Positions 1 through 10,180 of a stretch of DNA of 64,000 nt are shown here, piece by piece (the stretch's first letter is position 1; each line of letters starts with the position of its first letter). The notes under the pieces are model-generated. The model made no database searches, had not been told where the DNA came from, and saw only the letters and a list, made by a program, of their open reading frames with translations. The translations under genes and the position numbers were made by a program. The stretch spans positions 3,562,501-3,626,500 of the forward strand of contig NC_080671.1 in NCBI RefSeq assembly GCF_030247195.1. The letters are read 5' to 3'. This DNA comes from Topomyia yanbarensis (lineage: Eukaryota > Arthropoda > Insecta > Diptera > Culicidae).

Positions 1-2672
1 CTGCGCTGTACTGCCTCAATTCGATGGACGCCGTTGAGATAATGAGGGTTCCACACAACTGAACAATATTCCAGAGTTGATCGAACGAGTGAGCAGTAGA
101 GAGATTTCAAGCAGTAAATATCTGAAAAGTGCTTAGATATTCTCATTATGAACCCCAAACAGCGTGATGCCTTTGCGACAATATAGCTGATATGCTGTTT
201 AAACGTCAGTTGTTCATCGAGAAAAACTCCGAGATCTTTGACGCAATTCGCTCTGTCAATTGTGGATTCAGCTAGACAGTAATCGAATCGAATTGGCGTT
301 TTTTTCCTCGAGAACGTAATGACCGTACATTTCTTGGGGTTTAGGGTCATTCGGTTGATCTCGCACCATTCCGCAAAGGTTTCCAGTTGGCGTTGAAGGA
401 AAGCTGCATCATGAGTATTCCGGATTCTATGGTATAACTTGAGGTCGTCGGCGAAAGACAACCGTGGTCCTTCTAAACAAAAGTTAACGTCGTTGAAATA
501 CAGAAGAAAAATCAATGGACCGAGATGGCTGCCTTGCGGAATACCAGATGAAGCACAGAACTCTTCGGATACACAATCACCTATCTTGACTGCTAGACGA
601 CGATCACTGAGATACGATTGCATCCAACGGAGAATATTAGTACCAAAGCCGAGTCTATCCAATTTTGCCACTGCAATAGCGTGATTTATCTTGTCAAAAG
701 CAGCTGAAAGGTCCGTGTAGATAACGTCAGTTTGAAGGCCGTCCGACATAGCATCTGTAACATATGTTGTGAACGACAGAAGATTCGTAGATGTTGAACG
801 TTTCGGCATAAATCCATGCTGAGTCTCGGAGATATACTGTTTGCAGTGGCTGGAGATGGGTTCCAACACAGCCATTTCAAACAGCTTAGGAACTGCGCTT
901 AGCGTTGTAATACCACGGTAGTTGTCAACTACCTTTTTATCACCTTTTTTGTGAACTGGAAACATGAAGGAGGATTTCCAGAGTTCGGGAAATACTCCGG
1001 TTGTTAGCGACAATTGAAACAGATGACAAAGAGGTTCAATTAGACCGGCAGAGCATTTTTTTAGAATAATAGTTGGTATACCATCTGGGCCTGCCGAGGT
1101 TGAAGCCTTCATTTTCCTAACCGCCAGTTGTACCATATTATTGTCGATATTGATAGAGTTCAAAGACTGGTATGATTGAGGTATATTGAGAGCCGCGCGT
1201 GAAGCCTGGGTCGGTGTCAACTTCTCGTTGGAGAAAACACTCGCGAACTTTTCAGAGAATAGTTGGCAGATCTCCTGTAAACTAGAGCTCATACGTCCTC
1301 CATAGCTCATCGTTGAAGGCAACCCGGATTCCTTTCTTTGCTCGTTTACATGCTTCCAGAATGTTTTAGGTTCGGACTTCAACTTACGTTGCACGTTTCG
1401 CAAGTAATCGGCATGGCAACGCTTCGATGTCTTTTTATAGACTTGGTTAACATGAACGTAGTGATGTCGCAGCACGTAGCCCCCAAACTTGGAGTACTTC
1501 TTCAGAGCGGCTCTTTTAGTCGCTTTTAACCGTCTCAGCTCGGCAGTGTGCCACGCTGGGTGCTTAGATTGAAGGCCACTTCTTTTAGGTACATAGCGAT
1601 CGATAGCATAGCTCATAACATTGGAGAAGGTCTGCACTGCAACGTTGACATCATCATTGTCGAGAATTTCAGTCCAGTGGATATTCGACAGGAAGTCAAT
1701 AATGCTATTATAGTTGGCTTTTCTAAAATTATAGCTGACGGTGTCAGAAGCATTGCAGTCATGCTTCACTCGAATGGCTTCAAGCAATATATGCAGGGGA
1801 GGGTGGTGTCTAACAGTCTTTACCAGGGGGAACGGTGCTGCGGTAACTTTTGGCGCGTAGTCAGATTTGCTCGAAAAACAGAGATCAAGGATTCTGTTGT
1901 TCTCGTTCACCACATTATTCGTTTGGCGCAGCAGATTTAGACTGTAGCAGTCAAGCAAACTGGTGATACCAGCATGAAAAGATGACATTTCGGGATCAGC
2001 GAACATAAATCCGTCAGAAGCAGAGCGCCATTTTAATCCGGAGAAATTGAAATCACCAACAATCAGGATCTCATCAACCGGGCTTGCTTGAGCGGAAATC
2101 CGTTCCAGTGACTCAGTATGTGAATCAATCAATGTCGAATCGCGAGTGCGATCCGGTGGAAGATAAACCACGCAAAGATAAAGTGCGTAGCCAGCCAGTT
2201 TGATTCGCACCCACACCTGCTCGACACAGACCCCCAAAGTATCGTCAATCAGTTGCGCTTTCAATCGACGATGGATAGCCACAAGTACCCCGCCGCCGGT
2301 AGCCTTGAGACTGTTGCGTGAGCTGCGATCAGTTCGGAAAACATCGTAGTTGGCACCAAATGCTTGCACTGACAGAGTGCTATCGCTAAGCCACGTCTCT
2401 GTGAGGGCGATTATGTCGAAGCATTCATCTGAACTTGCTACCAGATAATCTTCGATTACTGAATTCATACCACCGGCATTCTGGTAATATATTTGTAGGT
2501 TTGAATGCCGCGATTGATTGTCGTTGGTATCGATTTGGAAGACCCCTTCACCACTCCTGCACACAGGACCGTGACGACTGGTGAACGCTGGCTGCAATGG
2601 CTCGACTGTGGCAGGGGGATCAAGGGCTTCCATAGTGCTAGCTGCAGTGCGTCCCAGGGTGCGATGAGTCAT
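1..2672 (-). CDS. CR1 ORF2: AP-type endonuclease / reverse transcriptase, 3'-partial
   Basis: The frame is open for 890 codons from the ATG at 2672 to the window edge, where it continues. It nicks target DNA and reverse-transcribes the element RNA. Endonuclease motifs, numbered from this ATG: YYQN at 62-65, TETWL at 91-95, GDFN at 206-209 and HHPP at 289-292. Reverse transcriptase motifs: GPDG at 528-531, AFDK at 658-661 and the catalytic FADD at 740-743. The thumb segment (LVRSTLEYCSVVW) follows near the edge. The same frame is open up to the ORF1 stop at 2994-2996, but the first ATG is at 2672. Starting there leaves about 60 residues before the endonuclease, similar to the 70-odd in the second CR1 copy, so I chose it. 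All catalytic positions I can see are intact. Confidence 0.9.
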   Translation of the reverse strand, partial: MTHRTLGRTAASTMEALDPPATVEPLQPAFTSRHGPVCRSGEGVFQIDTNDNQSRHSNLQIYYQNAGGMNSVIEDYLVASSDECFDIIALTETWLSDSTLSVQAFGANYDVFRTDRSSRNSLKATGGGVLVAIHRRLKAQLIDDTLGVCVEQVWVRIKLAGYALYLCVVYLPPDRTRDSTLIDSHTESLERISAQASPVDEILIVGDFNFSGLKWRSASDGFMFADPEMSSFHAGITSLLDCYSLNLLRQTNNVVNENNRILDLCFSSKSDYAPKVTAAPFPLVKTVRHHPPLHILLEAIRVKHDCNASDTVSYNFRKANYNSIIDFLSNIHWTEILDNDDVNVAVQTFSNVMSYAIDRYVPKRSGLQSKHPAWHTAELRRLKATKRAALKKYSKFGGYVLRHHYVHVNQVYKKTSKRCHADYLRNVQRKLKSEPKTFWKHVNEQRKESGLPSTMSYGGRMSSSLQEICQLFSEKFASVFSNEKLTPTQASRAALNIPQSYQSLNSINIDNNMVQLAVRKMKASTSAGPDGIPTIILKKCSAGLIEPLCHLFQLSLTTGVFPELWKSSFMFPVHKKGDKKVVDNYRGITTLSAVPKLFEMAVLEPISSHCKQYISETQHGFMPKRSTSTNLLSFTTYVTDAMSDGLQTDVIYTDLSAAFDKINHAIAVAKLDRLGFGTNILRWMQSYLSDRRLAVKIGDCVSEEFCASSGIPQGSHLGPLIFLLYFNDVNFCLEGPRLSFADDLKLYHRIRNTHDAAFLQRQLETFAEWCEINRMTLNPKKCTVITFSRKKTPIRFDYCLAESTIDRANCVKDLGVFLDEQLTFKQHISYIVAKASRCLGFIMRISKHFSDIYCLKSLYCSLVRSTLEYCSVVWNPHYLNGVHRIEAVQR

Positions 2673-2993
2673 ACCAGCATAGCATAGAGTGCTTAGTCCT
2701 TCTGTGATCGTTGTAGAGCCGAGTGTGCTGTGAAGAGACGAGCTCGTTACGATGGGATCCAAATTTTGTTTTTGACATTGAAGATTCACAGCGGCGGTAG
2801 AGTTGTGTTCATCAGCAGACTGTAAGTGAAATTTACATTGAGGGGGTGCAGCATCTTGTATTGCTTCGGAAGGACATATACCATTCTTGGCTTTACCTGA
2901 CACAGAAGAAGTCGCCGATTCGCCAGGTAGACCTGAATCGCTCGCCGGGATACAAGAAGTTGGACAGATGAGTTTATCCGGAACAGCTTGGCG

Positions 2994-3788
2994 CTACTGT
3001 CCACCACCAGATGGATTCTTCTCCGCCGCAATCCTGATGATAGGTCGTTGGATTTTTGAATTGGTCACAAATTCACGGAAGTAGATGTTCTCCGGCCAAG
3101 AATCTTTGGACAGAGCCTTATCCCTGTATGATTTGCTAACGCCAACTTTGAAAGTAATGAAGCTCAAAGATGAGAGATCCTTGTCCTTAGGAACTAGACG
3201 AACTATTCTCGGTTGCAGATTCTCCCCCAGACAATCTTTCACAAGGGTAGAAACTTCGTCATCCGTCGTGCTGGGATCGAATGCTGACAAGTAAACCCAT
3301 AACAGCTCCTCAGGTGGTGAAATTGTTTTTATTGTTTCAAACGCAGCTTTGGATCCACGAATATTAGGAATTTTTGTTTTGGGCGAATCATCTTCGCGTT
3401 TGCGCTTAGGCGTGTTTGAAACTGGGTTATATTCAGCAATTCGATTCCAAGGCGTTATAATTGGGGATAGCGGTTTAGAGTCAACTTTAACCGAGAGTGC
3501 TTTGACGACATCTTTCAAATCAGCTATGTCGTTCTTTATAGATTTTAGAGAATTGTCGTCAGGCACTATATCGCAACAACGCGAAGCCATTCTACGGAAA
3601 TTATCATTCGAGAATAAATCAGCACAGCCATTACACATCCAGAATAAATTCCGTGGGTGGGTTCCCAGGACGTCACGAACATCATAATCCATCTTGACGC
3701 ATATCATGTGGAACGAATTTCCGCAGTATCCACGACATGTGATTCGATCAGAATCATTAACCACTTTCGAGCAGTTGTTACAAGCCAT
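2994..3788 (-). CDS. CR1 ORF1 protein with PHD-type zinc finger (264 aa)
   Basis: This is the nucleic-acid-binding partner of ORF2 in CR1-like LINEs. It starts with a C4HC3 finger: Cys3, Cys6, Cys18, Cys22, His27, Cys30, Cys52 and Cys55, the PHD spacing. A basic, Lys-rich middle with KRKRED near residue 130 follows, then a C-terminal domain with motifs VYLSAFDP, RIVRLVPK, FITFKVGVSK and FREF. The same C-terminal motifs occur in the ORF1 at 13166-13843. The stop is a TAG at 2994-2996, and ORF2 continues in the same frame directly behind it. The start is the ATG just before the first cysteine. I see no frameshift. RNA binding is inferred from the family. Confidence 0.85.
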   Translation of the reverse strand: MACNNCSKVVNDSDRITCRGYCGNSFHMICVKMDYDVRDVLGTHPRNLFWMCNGCADLFSNDNFRRMASRCCDIVPDDNSLKSIKNDIADLKDVVKALSVKVDSKPLSPIITPWNRIAEYNPVSNTPKRKREDDSPKTKIPNIRGSKAAFETIKTISPPEELLWVYLSAFDPSTTDDEVSTLVKDCLGENLQPRIVRLVPKDKDLSSLSFITFKVGVSKSYRDKALSKDSWPENIYFREFVTNSKIQRPIIRIAAEKNPSGGGQ

Positions 3789-5403
3789 GCTTTGATGTAG
3801 AAATAACGCCTAGCGGGTATGCAATATGCGCAGGAGACGTAACGTGCGTCAATGGAAGCAAACTTGCACGCAACGTGTGACAACTCAACTACCCACCAGC
3901 AGATGTCGCTTTTGGCGAAAAAATTGAGCGTAACGTCTGTGCAGTGATAATGACAAGTGAAAACAAAAATCTCAACCAAAAACAATCACTTTCACGAATC
4001 ACAACGGCAGATATAATCGTGCTTGAAGTCACGAAATTTCAATGCACACGTACTACCGAATAAAACGATATACAGATAAAACGAGAATAAAAATGATCGC
4101 GAGTGTAAAACACTAAAAAATCAAAAAAAAAAAACTATCAGCTCTACTGACGACCGTAATATAGCAAACAGTGATGCCAATATAATTGTCTCGCGTGTAG
4201 AAACGAAATTCTAGCAGTCAAACGTGGAGAACCATCCAGTTAGCTGAAGTCTCACATGTAGTAGACCGTAAGATGTCGTTAATGTAACCGAGGCTGAATA
4301 CGGAATTCCTAGGACCTGGAAAAGGTAGAAGACTTTGTGCAGGTCCCATATTCTGGCTATGTGTAATCGAGGAACTGATGTTACCAATTGCGTATTTAAT
4401 ATGTAACTTTCCAGTTTTGTATAAATGATTTGACTGATCATTGGAACTGATTGTATAGCTCTCTTTATGACAACAGAAAAAACGATATTAGAAAATACAT
4501 CATTTGCTTAAACTTTAAATTGAATCCCAAAACGTTATTTTCCACCTCGAATTGAACATATATACTAAGAAGAACCACAAACTATCCAAATCATCCGTTA
4601 GAAACAGTAAATTTTAATATTTTGTATTGTGATCATCCTTTCGGCAACATGTCCGTCTTACCCCCACCATATGTCCGTTTCACCCGCAGTCTGGGAAAAG
4701 TGCAGATATTTCTTTGTTTTCTATTTCTTTTAAAAAAGATACTTGTTGATTTTTGCAACTCGAAAGCCAACATATTGAGCTACAACATAGAGTATTTCAT
4801 GTTGACAAAAACATGCTTATACTATGTTTTATTTGAGTATAACCTTAACATGTCCGTCTTATCCCCAGTTCCCCTATATCCGCTCACTGTTGAAATAAAA
4901 ATTCTAAATCCCTCCGGGGGTTGGAAGCATTATTCCATCGTTCAGCAGATCTTTCAGCATCCTTCCGGGGGTGCAGAATACTCTGTTTTAATTTTTTTTG
5001 TGTCGTTACCCAAGCAACCATAAGCTCTTATTTAAAACTCTAGATAAGCTATAAGTTGGCATGTCGATCGTCCAAATATACGTATGCGTTCCATTAGTTA
5101 CCTAAACTCGTATGCCTTCATTTAATAAATGATGATGCAATAAACTTAAAATCAAAATGCAAATTCTGCACGATTTTTCGAAAAAAAATACAATTGCAAA
5201 TATAATCCACAATAGACGTTTACGTAATTTCAACCAAACATTTAGGTAGAGTTTGGATTAAACCAAGTATACAGGCAAATCTTCTCACAGATCAGTGATC
5301 AAACGCGTATACCAAATTGAGACGAGGTTTTCGACTACGGATCGAATCCCATTTCTATAGGCACTAAATCGTCAATTTTTAAACAGTCGGCATGTCAAAG
5401 GAA
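3789..5403. other. No gene seen; probable CR1 5' UTR then repeat-rich spacer
   Basis: The first 200-300 bases are likely the 5' UTR of the CR1 element on the minus strand (boundary not visible). Beyond that I see AT-rich DNA. Two direct copies of a phrase, ACATGTCCGTCTTA followed by CCCCA, lie at 4647-4665 and 4848-4867; this looks like MITE end sequence. A GGGGGTTGG / GGGGGTGCAG pair (about 4910-4980) forms a short direct repeat. No open frame here has recognisable protein features. Confidence 0.5.
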
Positions 5404-6361
5404 AGAAGAGGGAAAGGGTGGGTACTTTATTGAAAGTTAATATTTGTCTTTTGCTGTGTCGATAAAGAAGGGAAGAGTTTTTTTTTTAAGAAAAAAACAC
5501 GGCTCTATGTAAACATTGCTGACAGCCATTAAGGTGCTTCTGAACTAGCTCTATTCTGGCACACTGATTCGTCTTTTTCATTACTAAGTGCGCTTTAATT
5601 TTTTTTATCTTAAATACGTTTATTTAGGCCCAAATTCTTTAGCTTAACGAGGCCGATAATTCATTTAGGTGTGCTTTAATGATCTCTATAGAACTATGAA
5701 GCCGTAAAGAATATGTTTAGTATGCGAATATAGAGCATGTCTAATAGGGCATCGCAAAAAAAAAATTTTTTTGATTCCCAAAGCCCCCCCCCCCTCTCAT
5801 ATTGTGACAAATGACAAAGTAAGCTCAGATGCGAAATTTCACATCATTTGGACAATTCTAGACTCCCGCCCACTTCGCTTGAAATTTTTGAAATTGGTGC
5901 TATGGGAAAATATGGAGGAAAAATATATTAAATGCTAAAACTGTTGAAGTAGCAATCAGAAAATTACAATTTATACCAATTTTAATGGAAATAACCTTAA
6001 TATTTGAATGGAGATGTTTCTGTTTCTAGAAAGATAAGGGAAAGTGTGGTACTGGGCCATTTTGGCCCCAAAATTCCCTATCTTGAATATTTTTCTGCTC
6101 AGCAATGCTAATCATACATATTTTGCAGTTTTTCTAATGTGAAAAAATCTCAGAAATCGAACGGAACCTTTTTGACGTTGTCCGAATACGAGAAGTTGGG
6201 TTTATAGCTATCGAAATTCACATGTCTGTGGACGTGGCTATATGAGTCAATCGGGGACTAATAGAAACCACGGACTCACATACTGAACTAGAGGGCTTAG
6301 GTTTAAAAATGCCCGCCAGTAATACAAGCCTTGGGGCCCGACGCGGTTCTCGACGGCCCTG
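5404..6361 (+). repeat. Dispersed repeat A, copy 1 (partner 50018-50683, inverted)
   Basis: Three blocks (about 5404-5570, 5676-5720 and 6240-6361) recur in the same order but inverted at 50683-50018. The right edge is sharp: similarity stops at 6361 after CTCGACGGCCCTG, and the partner starts with its complement CAGGGCCGTCGAG at 50018. CAGGGCC ends are typical of hAT-derived elements, so this may be one terminus of a non-autonomous hAT. The other terminus is not recognisable. Copy 1 carries about 100 bases (5570-5676) absent from the partner. Confidence 0.65.
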
Positions 6362-8338
6362 CGAAGCAGTCTGTGAAAATAGTCGCTGGTTTCGAAAATT
6401 GTTTTTGCTGTTTCTTTGTAGTTAAGTTGCGAACTGTAAAATAGAAACATTAGCTTCGACATATGCGACAATACGTCTAATATATATTTATTTCGTCAGA
6501 ACGCAAATAAATGGTTCAGAATATAAGAATGGTCTTACATGTCGTGATAAGAATTTGAATTCATGTCATTATACTTCCTACTGAAATCCTATTAGATTAT
6601 TTCCCTTAAATAGGAGTATCATATAAGATTTTTCAGACTGAAGGCAAGGCTTCAGACACTTTATCCCATTGGAAATAACATTGAACGAAAACTAAACCAT
6701 AAATAGTCTACCTGTAGAAGTAATACCTGTTCAAAACAGAATTGAAAATTAAGTTGGCATATTATAAATCGCTAGAACCAAAGCAAAATACAGTAAGTAT
6801 AAAACTACTCCAAAGCTCCCGATCAGCCGGGTAGTCTGCTTCCACGCCAGATCCAATGGTTCAGCCCACCAGTTCGGGAAAACGGCACGGTTCTTCAAAA
6901 TTCACCATTTAGGATTATTCCCATAAAACCAAACACCCCATAACTGGTACGAAAACAAACTAATCTCTATTACCAGCTACCAGGTTTAAGGTTATCGGGG
7001 AAGCAAAATTTTACACATTCTCGAAACCCATGAGCCGTGACGTTTAAGTGGTTCCTCACAAGCGATTGAAAATAAACGTTATCGGCGTGGAAAACTAAAG
7101 CGCTAACCTTTTTGGTGTAGATTTTTTTTCCATTTTTATTAATAAACGTTCTTAATCGTTGTTGGAGAGAGTACATAAAAACATTAAATCGTTTTATGGG
7201 ATACTGAATGTAGTGTAGGAAACGGAAGTCTTCAATGTCAAGTCTTTAGATAAAAGTCGAACAACATCTATATTCTTGTTTGAATACGCTAGACATTTTG
7301 ATGAATAGTAACACTTTGCTGCAATATTGCAAAAAATAGTGTATGAATTTTTCAAACGACTTAGTATAAGTTGCAGCAAGACTGCAAGACCATGTTTGGA
7401 CAATTCATTACATCCTCAAAATATTGATATATTGTTGAAAACTATTTTTCGCTCCTATTGCACAAATAAACCAGCTAATCATGCATTTTTAAACCATTTC
7501 AAACGATTTGGGAAGGAAAACCCTTTTTTCATTCCATTAGTAGTGCGTCATTTATCCAAAATATAAAGAAGTTGGATTAAAATATTTCGTGTTTTACTCG
7601 TCAGTAACTGACACCAACTTTCTGTCAGTCAGACGATATATCCAAACCAATATCAAATTGGCGTCAGTTAGACATTAATTCCAAACAGTTCACACAACTA
7701 TTTCATATTTTAATAAGTAATAAATTAAATCGAACCGTACATGGATGACACATGCATCTTTACGTTATAGGTACACTAGGTTTCGGCTAGGGGTTCCCGG
7801 TTTTTGTGTAGAAACCAGGAGAATAATGTTTTGCTAATGACTCATTTAATTTTGTTCGTGTTAAAATGTTTGAATTATTTCAGTCAATTTTTTCGTCTGT
7901 ATCTGAAATAAACCAATAGTATGTTTTACAGTGATAGTAAAATTTCTTTTAAAAAACAGATTATGCTTGTCAAAATATCCTGATTGAGTTCTATTCAACG
8001 ATTCTACATGAGAACGTATTGAATACTATAAGAATAATCAACGTTTCACACAAGTAATCTAAAACGTATACTGCTAAAAAATTTAGCACACCCTATAATC
8101 AATCTATTGTTGTGTTATTATCATCAATCCTGTGTATCGACTTCTCAGTACTCGGCAGCGCATGCTCAACATCACCGTTCATTCCTGCACTTGATTTAGT
8201 CCTCAATGCATCATACGCGAGTGTGAAATGGCATCTTCCGACGACTTCAGATCGATTTCCGGTGAAGCAAAGCCTTACCGGTTCTTAGTTCACAGAGCAA
8301 TTGCTACGGTTCTACAGATCACTAAGAATCCTTTATAA
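6362..8338. other. No gene seen
   Basis: AT-rich DNA with short chance open frames only. I see no protein motif, no inverted-repeat element with a clear duplication and no RNA gene. A short GTCAGT-rich palindromic patch lies near 7600-7675. Confidence 0.5.
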
Positions 8339-8347
8339 CCTTCTGAA

Positions 8348-8391
<44 letters not shown>

Positions 8392-8398
8392 CTGAACT
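8339..8398 (+). mobile_element. Poly(A)-only insertion with 11-bp target duplication
   Basis: CCTTCTGAACT at 8339-8349 and an exact copy at 8388-8398 flank 38 uninterrupted A residues (8350-8387). Target-primed reverse transcription that stops inside the tail would leave this structure: a retroposon truncated to its tail. The alternative is slippage expansion of an A run next to a chance duplication, but an exact 11-bp duplication makes that less likely. Confidence 0.7.
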
Positions 8399-9284
8399 GC
8401 TGGGGCAAAGCCGGCGAGGTTGACCTATAAAGAGAAACGTATTTAATCCTTCTAGCAGTGAGATGAGACATTTTATATTTCAATACTTTGTTCTTTAATT
8501 GATTTTTTTTTTCAGAATTGCACAAAATAAATGAAATGAAATGAAGGAATAGTATGAATCTTCTATACTATAAAAACAAAAGTGATGCCTGAGCACAACT
8601 CCTTAACAGCTTCACAAATTGTCTCTAAACTATACATATGTCTTCGGAGATTGCTGGGAAGGATATATTCAAGATTTTTATATCATATCTATATAGATAT
8701 GTATATATGGTACGTGGGTTTTGAGGAGCTGGCGCAAACTTAAATAATCGTTATTGGCTCTACGATCGAACTATATTTCCGAATGAAAATTAATAATAGT
8801 ATTTACCCTGAAATCACAGAGTAACAGGTACTGTGGTTATTACTGTTTCTGTATCGTTCGACGTAGAATTAGTCCAGCAGATTTACATCAAAACATGATG
8901 TACCAATTGATATTACTGTCGAACAAAATTGATTCGGTAAATTTTTATCAACACTCCTTGTTTCGGAGAAAAAAGTTAATGGAAAAATAGTTTTGATGTC
9001 AGGATGCTGTAAAAGTAGCAGATTATACAATGCAATTTGATGTAGAAACGTCAAAGTTTATTAGTTTTATAGACTTTACTGTGTATTATTGTATAATTAT
9101 CGTACGGTTACAGTGAAAAGTATGGTTTCGTTGCTGTGCTCATTCGGATTGACTCCAAAAAACGACAGCGTACCCGTCCAAAGTCAAATAACAGAATAAC
9201 AGCATGTAGAACTCATATTTTGATGCCAGTATCCAATTAAAATATTATTTTGATCTCAGTTTATGTTTGTCAAATATTACATCA
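8399..9284. other. No gene seen
   Basis: AT-rich sequence with a TATA/ATAT-rich patch at about 8685-8710. No coding or repeat structure recognised. Confidence 0.45.
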
Positions 9285-10100
9285 AATGTTGATCTCATTT
9301 TGCGGTCCGTATATACTTGAAATTTTCACGATTTTTTTTTGTTTAAATTTCATTGGCAAGACTTAAAATTAAATACGACGCTATTAACAAGAAATGTCAA
9401 CTTCTCAATGAGTTTTCAATATTCGTCCACCGATAGCAGAGATAATTTTCTGTTTGATGTCATAAGACAATTTTTCGACTCCCGATTGAGGTTTCGGCTC
9501 TCTTCGAAAACGAAAAAAACGGTTTTCTTCACTACACATCACACAATTTTTATGAAAATCAATCAATGCATTCTGTACCACTGATTAGTTTTGCCAACGG
9601 CTTGAAAAAAAACTGGTCTTTTCGTTTTCAAAGATGGTTGCTTTTCCAGACTTTCTCAGTTGAACTTCTACTAACCATTAAAACAATCAACGGGATAATA
9701 ATCTCAGTCATTATTACCTGCAACATCGCAACATCAATTTTAGTTTTCAATTTTATCTCAGATCCTAACTCAGGTAACGAAACAATAAACAAATTCAACA
9801 ACAACTGCCCGGCACATTTACGACATATATAGCAATCTATTTTCATTTTTTGCTTCGACTTATGTAGCTCTTTTTTACTTTTTAACGACATTCAATTAGC
9901 TAGAGCTTACTAAGTAGGAAAAGTTATGAAAATTTTAGAGCCACATTACTTAAGTGAGAGCAAGGATATGAAATATACAGATCGGAAAACTAGAAATGAC
10001 AGGGTGATTAGAAACAGGTTTAAAATCTACAGACTAATTTTTTGTCTCCTGCTTGCAGGAGTCGAGCTTAGACAGTGCAGTGTTACTACGAATCACTCAA
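9285..10100 (+). repeat. Dispersed repeat X, copy A, left part
   Basis: Nearly the same sequence recurs from 15155 and 17326. Copy A has about 130 extra bases (about 9564-9690) missing from the other two. Its end, TTACTACGAATCACTCAA at 10083-10100, abuts the TTTA tail of the CR1-2 LINE. In the copy at 18005 the same sequence runs straight on into CATTCAAGTCT, giving the pre-insertion state. The family is not recognised, and its short open frames (up to 109 aa) have no known motif. Confidence 0.75.
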
Positions 10101-10180
10101 TTTATTTATTTATTTATTTGTTCGATCTTCGGTAGATACCGTACAGATTATTAAAAAATAGAACATACTTTCTAAATTAA

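Larger units (their letters stand above)
1..3788 (-). mobile_element. CR1-clade non-LTR retrotransposon (copy CR1-1), 3' end beyond window
   Basis: The minus strand reads ORF1 (PHD finger) then ORF2 (endonuclease plus reverse transcriptase), the order of CR1-like LINEs; PHD-type ORF1 proteins are known in this clade. ORF1 is complete and ORF2 has no stop in the visible part, so this copy looks young. The 5' untranslated part probably extends past 3788, but no boundary or target duplication is visible. The 3' UTR and tail lie left of the window. A shorter, broken relative is at 10101-13843. Confidence 0.88.

Noticed and set aside
439..1940. Plus-strand open frames at 439-684, 1338-1529 and 1548-1940
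   Set aside because: They are antisense shadows of the intact CR1 ORF2 on the minus strand and have no motifs of their own.
5330..5360. GGATCGAATCCC resembling a tRNA T-arm
   Set aside because: No matching acceptor stem, D-arm or anticodon arm is found upstream or downstream on either strand.
8322..8525. Minus-strand frame with a poly-Phe run
   Set aside because: The Phe run is the 38-A insertion read backwards.
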